Positions 33,896-43,500 of a DNA stretch of 64,000 nucleotides are shown piece after piece (position 1 is the first letter of the stretch; each line of letters begins with the position of its first letter). Location of the stretch: assembly GCA_000469685.2 (NCBI GenBank), contig LS997562.1, positions 11,811,514-11,875,513 on the forward strand, read 5' to 3'. Source of the DNA: Haemonchus contortus (taxonomy: Eukaryota; Nematoda; Chromadorea; Rhabditida; Trichostrongylidae). The translations under genes were made by a program, and so were the position numbers. A model generated the notes under the pieces. That model was not told the DNA's origin, ran no database searches, and saw only the letters and a program-made list of their open reading frames with translations.

Positions 33896-34189
33896 AATCC
33901 TGACACGGGGCATGTGCACAAAACAACAACAAAGCGAAGATTTGAGGCTGCTCAGAAGCACATCGGTACGATCGGTTCAAGGAAACTACGGTAGTATTTA
34001 TATTGTCACCTACGACGACGATCCCAAACAAATATCTCATCGTTTCACCGTTTGAAACGACTTCCTAACTTAGCACAAGCATCTGTAAGGTGCGAAGTCA
34101 AACGGACCCGAGACATGTGGGCCCTCACTTCTTCCTCTACCAGCATCGAGGGCACGACGTAGGTTATCTGTCTGATAAAGTATTACCTC

Positions 34190-35450
34190 TCTTATTTATA
34201 AAGTATGGTATGTAGGTGTGTCGGTTTGTCAGTCTGTCCGTCCGCAAAACATTGTGATTACGATAAGGGTGGTGATATAGAAAACTATAAAGCTCTATCC
34301 TACTTTTCCTCCTTATATATAATACCAGTCGGGCCGCCCGGCTAACGCCAGGCTTCCCTCCTTCTTAAGGTGTCGCCCGGCTTCGCCGGGCGCTCCTTCT
34401 TCCTGTAAGAAATTTGCTTTTCCTTGAAAGCTCTACACTCCCAGCATTAGCTCCGAATTGGGAGCGATTTTTTCTGTAGTATAATTGGTTGTATACTAAT
34501 TAGAAGTCTCGATTCATTGCTCTTCATCTCGAAATTGTGTCACATTGATGGCTTAATTGATTGAAAGCCAATGTCTTGAATGGTACCCAGAAATGAATAG
34601 TAACGCCTATCACAGACCTCGTTATCAATAGAACATTTCTCCCACGGAGTTTTCATTAATTGGGAATCCCAAATCATTAGCGGTCAGATGAGCTTAGTCA
34701 CAAATGATATGTCACAAAACAAAAAGGAATCGTGGTACTTCATTGTGTCACAAAGCTTACTACGTAACGGTCGTAGTTTAATAGCAGGAAATGAACAATA
34801 TTTTCATTTCATTATGGAGAAACGTTTTTGATCGGTCGCTATTACTGCATTTACCCGTCTTATTGAATGAAACATTCTAAAGAGCCAGTATTTGATCATG
34901 AATACCCTTTTGCTCTCTAAGGCCCTTTATCAGTTCTTATCAGTTGTTATCAGTTCCTGTCACAGAGTACCTACGACCACGACACATCATGCATTGCCGT
35001 CATTGAAAAAGTTCCAGTGTTGACGTGAAAGGGATTGCGACGCTTGCTCGCTTGTTGTTATGTTATTATTATGAGGTATAAATTTGCAACCTAAAATTTC
35101 TATCGCACACGCCCCGCCCCTTGCAGGCGGAGTCCGCTCCTACTACCTGCCATAAGTGTTCCCAACCTGTTTCATTTACTCTTACCAAGTCTGAACGCTC
35201 TGGGTTCAGTGGAGCAGGAATTACGAATTAGCGACCTAAAATTTCTATCGCGCACTCTCCGCCCCCTGGAGGCGGAGTCCCTTCCTACTACCTGCCATAA
35301 GTGTTCCCATGCCGCCCCCGCACTCCTACCAAATTTGACCTTTCTAAGTCCACGGGGACGGGAGTTATGAATTTTCGGTCAAACACACACACCGACACAC
35401 TAACAGACACACTTAGCGAATTACATATATAAAGTAGGATATATATAGCA
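34190..35450 (+). repeat. Long unclassified repeat, copy E (both ends visible)
   Basis: Left end CTCTCTTATTTATAAAGTAT followed by GTGTGTCGGTTTGTCAGTCT; right end has CACACACCGACACACTAACA, GACACACTTAGCGAATTACA and TATATAAAGTAGGATA. The ends are thus inverted simple-sequence tracts. In between: CCGGGCG hairpin (CGCCCGGCTTCGCCGGGCG at 34373), the family body, and two to three tandem units. It has no recognised ORF. Confidence 0.65.
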
Positions 35451-35459
35451 GTAACTTGG

Positions 35460-36460
35460 TGGGTAAGTTAATGGAGTAGAGTAAGTACCGCGGAGTGAAG
35501 TCAGAAATGGAGAGTTTAGTGGGTACTTCAAAGCTGCGATTTCGATCTCTACTGGCATCGTGCTATGTGCATGTCTATACAGCAAGGTGGCCCAATGAAA
35601 TATTCAATTCGCATCCCATCCTAGCTTTTTGCACAGAGTATTCACCCCCACCCCGGGCGCTACTCCCCTCCTCAAACTTAGGAAAAACTATATTTTTCGC
35701 CTAGAACCAGTCTAAGCACAGGTGAGGTCGACTACCCCTCCTTCTCTGCACTCAAGCCCTCAATGCTGAATAAAAGCGGTACCCCCACTCCGTAGCGATA
35801 CTCCCAATATCACTGTGAAACATTAATCCTTTAAACCCGAGATATAATTAATTTGCCGTGCGCATCTCGGACCCACCACCGATCCGTCCCCGTCAGAATC
35901 TTATCATCTTACGTTCTGGCCATTTAGGCTTGAAAGGTCAACTAAAACAGTATCATTTTGCTTATACTTCTCAGCATCGCCGTCGCAAGCTTCTTGGGTC
36001 TGCACAAATCGATAGAGGAGTGATGGAGTTCCTTCATCTTTCAATTTCTAAGCAATCTTCCGATCGGCCAACACGTACATCTCCGCTTCACAAAAATAAT
36101 CAACTATAAAAGAACTGGACGATTGCTGTTCTATCCAACAACACCATTGAAGATCGGTTTGCTGTTGCGGTAAAAGACCACTACGTCGTGAGAAGTGCAT
36201 CTCTCCCCAGAGGCCATTCATGCTTTTGATAGCAGAAATTCGAGTGTTTAAATCGAGCACTGTGTTGTAGTAGTTCGGCATCTCAGACCAGAGCCAAGTA
36301 GGAGGAGGTAAGGATGGGGTTCACTGTACTTCAAAAATTGCAACATAGCGTTGCAGACCGACCTTTGCTGCATATGCGAAACTGGCGAGTGATGTCTAAC
36401 CGGTAACCAATGAAGTGAACTTCTGCATGTTTCGTAGAAGAAGATAACGTTTAGTTGAAG
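35460..36460. other. 1 kb without a supported gene
   Basis: Frames of 69-83 codons only, without recognisable motifs or splice context. Confidence 0.45.
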
Positions 36461-36465
36461 TCATA

Positions 36466-36625
36466 TCTCTCTCATTTATAAAGCAGAAACTTAGTGTGTC
36501 GGTTTGTCGGTTTGTGTGTATGTCGGTATGTCGGTATGTCGGTATGTCGGTATGTCGGTATGTCGGTGTGTCCGTCCGCAAACGTTTGTGATTATGATAA
36601 AGGTAGTGATATGGAAAACCCATTC
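36466..36625 (+). repeat. Solo end of the long repeat family with GGTATGTC microsatellite
   Basis: CTCTCATTTATAAAGCAGAAAC then TAGTGTGTCGGTTTGTCGG, then GGTATGTC repeated about seven times (36520-36570), then GTCCGTCCGCAAACGTTTGT and GGTAGTGATATGGAAAAC. The sequence after the microsatellite matches 34239-34300 (copy E). Confidence 0.7.
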
Positions 36626-36908
36626 TCTCAACGAAACTCTCACATTTCCCTCTTCACAGGCAGTGCCAAACAACTGCGGAATATACAGCTGTTGGTTGGC
36701 ACTTCCTGAATCCGTGCTGTTCATGTTGGATAGTTGGTCGGTGTCTTTCTCGGGTAAACCACCTGGTAAAAGTCATAACACACGAAATACTTCATTATAC
36801 ACGTCTTATTTGTTCGCAGTCTGATCGACAAAAATTATAAAATTCTCGGAGGCCCATGGAAAGAAGTGAGCGGACTCTGAGCTTCTAAGAATGGCGGCAT
36901 CTTTCTTA

Positions 36909-37123
36909 GTCCACGACTGGTCGTTGGTCGCTAGCGATTGGTCGCTGATCGACTGATCGCGCCACTGGTCGTTCGATCGGTCGAGGAGGCCGCGCTAGTT
37001 ATGGGTGGAGCCGTGGACGGTCCCGCGCGATCAGTCGCGCGACCGGTCGCCGGTCGCTCGTGAGATGGGTCCGCGACCGGTCGCGCGACTGTCGCCGGTC
37101 GCTAGCGACCGGTCGTGGACTAT
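36909..37123. repeat. GC-rich foldback element built of GGTCGC/GACCGG words
   Basis: Ends TTAGTCCACGACTGGTCGTT and, reversed, CATAGTCCACGACCGGTCGC. The interior is dominated by GGTCGC, GACCGGTCG, CTAGCGACC and TCGCGCGA words, many of them self-complementary. It is CpG-dense compared with its AT-rich surroundings. A short relative lies at 1598-1652. Confidence 0.7.
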
Positions 37124-37460
37124 GAAAGATGCTGCTGGATTTCGGCCCAAATCCGCATGGACGAGCGCAAGACAAAGCCATATTTTTGATAGTGGTTTCG
37201 AACTAGAAGTTGAAAAACCATCTTGCAAGCCTTTCACAGGCCTTTTATGGTTTTGCGCAGCGAATTCATGCATCAAGAATACGAATCTCTCACGACTTAA
37301 AGCTCGTCACTCTAACTGCTTCATGGGTGTTTTAGGCGTTGATAACCCCACACCCACATCGAGGAAATGTTTCCATGATTTTGCTTCCTGATTAGTTCCC
37401 AGATATAAAATGCATGTTTGAAATCAGCGTAAAAGAAAGAAAACACATACGGCGGCATAC

Positions 37461-37698
37461 CTTTTTTTGAATTGCCACTCCAACCTATTCTCATTTGTTG
37501 GAAAGATTACATTGAAATTAACTCTAACTGTGCCTCCAAAAACTGGACTGATAAGCGTTCGTGTTTGTGAACTGGCACCAGACTCGAAATGAAAGAATAC
37601 GGAATAGGACTTTTGTAGCCATGTGAATGCGTACAGATTACAGCTATCATATGCTCCTGCTTTGTTGCAGCAGTAGTCAGAACACGACTGATCCTTCA
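37461..37698 (-). CDS. Orphan internal exon, Cys-rich start, unknown protein
   Basis: An open segment of 238 bp on the minus strand is bounded by a donor AAAAAAG|GTATGC (at 37461/37460) and a possible acceptor TTAAAACAG. It encodes about 79 residues starting KDQSCSDYCCNKAGAYDSC and including FTWLQKSYSVFFHFESG and TVRVNFNVIFPTNENRLEW. The frame stays open upstream to 37753. Four to five Cys in 20 residues followed by alternating hydrophobic strands suggests an extracellular domain; no family recognised and no neighbouring exons identified. Confidence 0.4.
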
Positions 37699-37759
37699 CT
37701 GTTTTAACTATGATGGACAAATTCCACATCAATACTTCTCCCATGTGAAGCACGGCTGA

Positions 37760-40170
37760 CTCTTTGGTTTCCCTTTCCCTTTTGCGCTTACAAAGTTAAT
37801 GAGTCACTCGCAATATGGACGTAAGATAACGGCTATAAAGGTGTTTGGTATAGCCTCGGCCAAGATGGTACAACTCTTAATTCAGTCAGCAATTCGGCGT
37901 TCTCGCCTTCGTCAGAACCGAAGAGACGGTGATAAGGAGGGTCTGGATGTGTACTACGTTTCCATGTAGGTGTAAGTTTTCATAAATGGGAAAATGCTGT
38001 AGTGGCAAGTGGCACTCTATAACACACCCATGGTATTCGGATAGCGAATTGAAATCCAACCAGAAGAGCTTTTCATCTTTCCGGGGTACGCTAGTTGGTG
38101 AGAGTATTGTCTGGGAGGATGACAGTATTCCTTACTCATGGTCCACACCGTCTCCGCATTCAAACCGGCACTACGATTTCAAAAGGTAGTCGAGTCCGGG
38201 GCGCATCCCGAAAACTGGATTAAATCCCTCCAAAACACTCTGCCTTTCCATCCTTTTTATTTTTTCTTAGGACTTCCTGAACAAATGGTTCTTTTAATGA
38301 CCTGAAGGGGTTCGCGATAAATTTAGGTGCTTAATTGGTTCCCTGAAGTAATCATGAACTGTGTGTCTGTCCCCATGTTGCTTCAGTATCCTTCAACTTC
38401 AAATGATGACGAAGGCTTACATATCTTCCGAACCTGGTGCCGGTGAGGCCACACCTGGTAGTCCTTGTGCCATTGTGTTCAGTTTCCTCTCAAAAGTGCA
38501 GGATAAATCGATATCGAAGCAATTTTTAGTGTGATGGTGTCGCCTTTTCGTGTGGGAAATCATGCTCCGACTCGCAGTGCATTGCGGTCGAGGGAACTTT
38601 ATCGTTGAGGAGGTCTACGGATCGGCAACAAGGGCTAGGATTCTGAAGGCCATCAACTACCAAATGTTCATTGTTGCAGAAACTGGAAATCCCTAATGCT
38701 ATATTCTTTGCAACGTGATTTACTGGTTTCCAAATGAGTTGATTTCAAGTTGTGTCGCATAAAATTCCAACCCCAATTAGTAGCTTCTCTGAAGTAAGTT
38801 CCAGTTTCAGTGTTGATAACGTGCCTCTTTCATAGCACCGCGATGAATGTTTCCGTCCGCCATTGATTTGCACTGCCTGGTTTTTTCAGTGGCCTCTACG
38901 TTGTTCTTTCGCTCTTTTGCTTATCATTCTAGTCCACGAGATTTCTCGACGTTTTTGCGAATACTTTGATTTTGCACATTGTCCGTAAAAAAATCCATCG
39001 TCATTGTCATTGCATAAACCACCGCTTCGGTATTAATCCGTCCATGTGAAAGTTTTGAAAAAGGTTTTTCCTTAGTACTTTTCATGAATCGTATCGTTCC
39101 AATCATTAGAATAAAACGGTGACGCCGATGCTCCTTCAGCTGTTTTCGCTTGTAATAGAGCCTTGAAATTCGTTCATACATAGGGCCAGGTAGACAAAGT
39201 CGGCCCTGTAGTTTTTGGAGGTTGGGCTACGTTGTTAAAGTTACAGTCACGATAAAAACAGAACTCCCCACAGGATGAATTTGAGGGCCCTGCATATACC
39301 ATATCTGGCAGTATTAGGTCGGAAAAGAGAGTGATAAAGGTTCAAAGATCGGCCCGTGTGTATCCTCGGACGAGTTTTGCCGGCATTATAGAGGTTGCAC
39401 CGATCACACGGGGACCCATGTAGGAAGTTCAAACAACTTGTCATGACCCATAGCGACAGCGAAAGTTAGTCCGGTACAGTACTGGCTTGATATAGTCAGT
39501 TCTTTGTGCAATTGCAATAATTGAAATATCCTCCGAGTACTCCTTCCATGTTACTTTCATCGAGGCGATCTCGTCCAACTTTATTTTCCCCGCTTTTGGG
39601 GAGCCATACTTTTTTAGAAATCGGCGAACCACCGATCATCCGCTATTTATTTGAAAAGGGTGTCTCAGATTCATGGCGAACTTTACTTTAAACACTAAGC
39701 TTCCCAAAAATTAGCAACCTACTTCCGAGGTTGTCTAGAATTAGTAAAATCAGGGTGAAGTTTAATAGTATTAGCGGTAGAAGAGAGACTGGATATCTGG
39801 ACGAAATGCGCTCGGGTAGGCCAATCTGATAGGAGGGCTCACTTTTCCTCATGAAGTAAAGTGAGATTGGGAGGAATTTTGGATTTTTTGTAGGGTGAGA
39901 TCTTACGTCTATAATCTGGCCTGCAGAGACTGTGAAAGCTAGAGGCATTAGCGGATTTTTCCGGAAGAGAATTTACTTATTATGAAACACCACTTCCACC
40001 TTGTGAAATGCAGCGCTTATCATAAGTATATAAGGTCACCCTTGAATTTAGCATTTCCAGATAAGCAGTCATGTAGATACTTTTTCAGCACTACTGTCAG
40101 ATTCACTAGTTTGAATGCTCTCTGCTCACGGACACTGACTGAATCGAGTTTTATTTTACAATTTTTGGAT
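37760..40170. other. 2.4 kb without a supported gene
   Basis: Minus frames at 38924-39181, 39247-39444, 39441-39632 and 39688-39948 have plausible composition, and a single decayed gene cannot be excluded, but no motif or consistent splice chain was found. Confidence 0.4.
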
Positions 40171-40178
40171 TGTTTGTG

Positions 40179-40468
40179 TGTGGTGACGTGTGGTCCAGAT
40201 ATAGCAGTAAAATACTTTTGCCTGCCACGCGATTGCTTTATGTGTCTTCTTGTGCTTCTGTCGTACTCCTGTGTACTTCCCACTTTATTGTTGACGACGT
40301 ACGGCAGCGGAATCGAAACAGTGGAGTTGGACAAGAAGAAGAAGAAGAAGAAGAAGAAACACCCTTCTGTGTGTCTTATATACTATAGTTGATTAGATCC
40401 ACATAAATCTTACTATCATAACCTCATTTTTACATGACTTTCTACACGCAACGGTAATGTTTCGTACA
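40179..40468 (-). repeat. 3' LTR of the Pao/BEL element
   Basis: 290-bp copy of the 5' LTR with four base differences, including one in GGTGACG versus GGTGAAG near its end. Adjacent TSD TTGTG is at 40174-40178. Confidence 0.92.
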
Positions 40469-40519
40469 GAAAGCTCCCACGGGAGGCATAAGGAATTTAC
40501 AATTTTAATCATATTTTTA

Positions 40520-43500
40520 CTATAGATCACTCTTGTTTCTTCCGACTTCTTTTCGTGGGCGTAAATCATATCTTGTACTTTTCGGTTGGTCTGTTTCGCG
40601 TTCTTCATCTTGATGTTGAACTTCTGTATGACGTCTTTCCTTGGTGTTCTCTTGATCGGAACCAATTTCAAGTGGGATCAGGAGATTCATGGGTCTTCGA
40701 ATATAGTTATTGTTTCCGCAGTATACTTCAGCTTCTCTTGCTTCATTATCGCTGTTACGTATTAGTCTTGATATTCTTCCCAGTTTCCAGTTATTGCGTT
40801 TCTGGTAGGTGTCTACGATTAAAACAATTTCTCCTTCCACTGGTTGCTTTGCGCTTCCTCTTTGATTTGTCACATTTCGTCGATGTTGTTCGCGTAGAGC
40901 TGACAAATAGGAATTTTTCCATATGTTCCAGTATCGTTCTGTCAACTGATACGAACTTCTCAGAGCTTTTTGTGTCTGTATTCTCGTCTTGAATCGTCCG
41001 ATTTCAGCGGTCGGGAGGTAGGTTGGGTCGTCGTCATCGTCACTGAGATTGTCTAAAGGAAGTGTGACATCCATTTCGTGCTGAATGAAATCAATAGGTC
41101 GAATGGAGCGGATGAAGTCTTCCAGATCAGTTTCTTGATACGTGAGAGGTCTCGTGTTTAAACATGCTTCTATTTCATGCAGGAGCGTGGTGAGCTGGTC
41201 GATATTGAGAATCCGCCTTCCTATTGCTTTGAATAATGAGCTTTTAACCGACTTTATGAGACGCTCATAGAAGCCACCTTTCCAGGGTGAAAATGGTGTT
41301 ATATGATGCCATGTTATGCAGTGGTTGCTCATCGCCTCGTTAATCGACGGTTCTTCTTCAATTTTCCTGAGAGATTGGTCTAGTATTTGGCTGCCCAACA
41401 GGAATGTAGGAGCGTTGTCACAGATGACTGTCTGTGGCTTTCCCCGCCTTGCGACGAATCGGCGAAAAGCGTTGAGGAATTTCTCCGTCGTTCCATCGAG
41501 TACCAATTCCAAATGTATCATTCGTGTGACTGTACAAGTGAAAATACATCCGTAAACACTGATCTTTTCTCTATCTTCGCGGAAGACAGTCAGCGGGCCA
41601 AAATAGTCTAATCCTGTATGCTGAAATACTCTCGATCTGGTGACACGAGATCGTGGTAGGTCAGTCATTTCTGGATACTTAAAGGGGAGATTGTTCATTT
41701 TTTGGCACGTAATGCATTTTCGCAAGGACTTTTTGACTTGTTCTCGCAATCGTGGGATCCAGTACATACGTCGAACATTGGAAATGGTATGGGCTGTCCC
41801 TACGTGGTATGGGCCATGAGCATCGTTTATAATCAGGCGGGCGAGATGGGTATTGGGGGCAATAAGGATAGGGTTTTTGGCGGTAGGATCAAGGTCTGAT
41901 TTGTTGAGGCGGCCGTATGCTCTCAGTATTTTTACGCGATCCTCCTTCGTGTTCAGATTTTTTGTGAGTTCCTTTTTGTAATGCGCATTGATGTGCGTTA
42001 GCTGATGATTCCGGACTAGAACGTGTTGGGCGTCGAGAATGTCCAGTGCGGTTAGGTAATCTTCTTGAGTTTGATGTTCGAGCCATGGTAAGCTGTCGAA
42101 TAGCTTTTGTTTCAACCCTGAATGAAGATGACACGTCAGTTTCTTCAGGAACCTTAGCGCATATGCGAGAATCCTTTTGGCCCTAGTGAAGTTACTGAAT
42201 GCTTCGAGATCCATGACGTCTGTGATCTCGACTTGTGATGACTGGGCAATATGCAAACATGCTTCACTTGGGAATTCTTCGTATTCTGATGTTTGCAAGG
42301 AATGCAGGTTCTTCCCCATCCCTTCGCTAGAAATTTGTTGAAGGCTGTATGCATGCCACCATACATGACTTCCGAAGTTTTCTTTTGAAAGTCCTCTGGT
42401 GCCGCAATCTGCTGGATTTTTGCTGCTGTCAATGTAACCAAACTTCACCGATAGTTTCAACGACTCCAAATTCTGTACAATTTCATGGATTTCCTTGACT
42501 CGGTTGGTTACGAATACTCCGTTACCTCGATTTTTTGGTGTTGAGATCCAATGCAAAGCGATTTCGGAGTCTGTGAGTATTAAGATGTTTTTCACGTTTA
42601 TTGAAGGGTTCATGCTTTGGAAGACGTTGGATGTTAGTCTAACTCCGATAGCAAGTGCATTAAGTTCGAGTTTCGGTATTGTCGCTTGATACTTCATATG
42701 TGGTATTTTTGACTTGGCCATCAGAAGATAGGAGCTTGTTTCGTTGACAATATAGATGCATGCCGTCATTGCAATTGAGCTTGCATCAGTATACGTTACA
42801 AGGGTATATTCGGTTTTGACGTTCGCAATCATTCTGGGAAGTTGATGTTGGAATCCGTTTATGCCTTGCATGAGTTGCAACCATTTTTCTGCGTCTTTTG
42901 GAATTAGCGGTTCATCCCATTCATAATGATGTTTCCATAGTTGTTGTTGGAAGTGCTTTGCCTTCACTAACAATGGTATGAACCATCCGAGGGGATCATA
43001 TATTGAAGCAAGCTGCTGCGCTACGACTCGTTTGCTGACGAAATTCTTCTCATCAATGTTGATTTTCAACTCGAAGTGATCTGTTATCGAGTTCCATGGT
43101 ACTCCCAGCACTTTGGGAACTCGACTGAGTGATTGATCGCAAACTTTTATGGCGTCCATGATGTATGCATCATTGGCGATGAATTCGCGTAAGTTCATCC
43201 GCATATTTGAGAAGATTGTTTTCAAATCGGTGTATTTCTGAATAGCTCCTTCCCTGGAATCTGCGTTGACAAATAGATTGTCGACATAAAGGTTTCTTGC
43301 AATTTCATCAGTCAGTTCTTCGTTTTTTACATAGTTTTTCAAGTGATAGAGAATCGTTGCACTGAGAAGGAAAGGGGAGGCGTTGATTCCGAATGTTACG
43401 CGGGTGAATCGGTAAACAGCAATATTCTCATGAGTGAGCGCTTCCTTGACGTTTTTCACCCAAAGGCATCGAGTAAAATCTCTGTCCGACTCTTGCAGGC

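Noticed and set aside
36497..36580. CRISPR-like array
   Set aside because: The repeated 8-bp units are contiguous with no spacers; a microsatellite in a eukaryotic genome.
36490..36724. ORFs of 71-106 codons on both strands across the GGTATGTC microsatellite
   Set aside because: Simple-sequence artefact; an 8-bp unit without stops in several frames gives low-complexity ORFs.
40020..40334. 104-codon minus ORF overlapping the left LTR
   Set aside because: Spans LTR and flank; the same frame recurs in the other LTR (46225-46467), so it is LTR sequence, not a gene.
42154..42441. Frames inside the Pao/BEL ORF on both strands
   Set aside because: Shadow frames of the 1835-codon Gag-Pol ORF.
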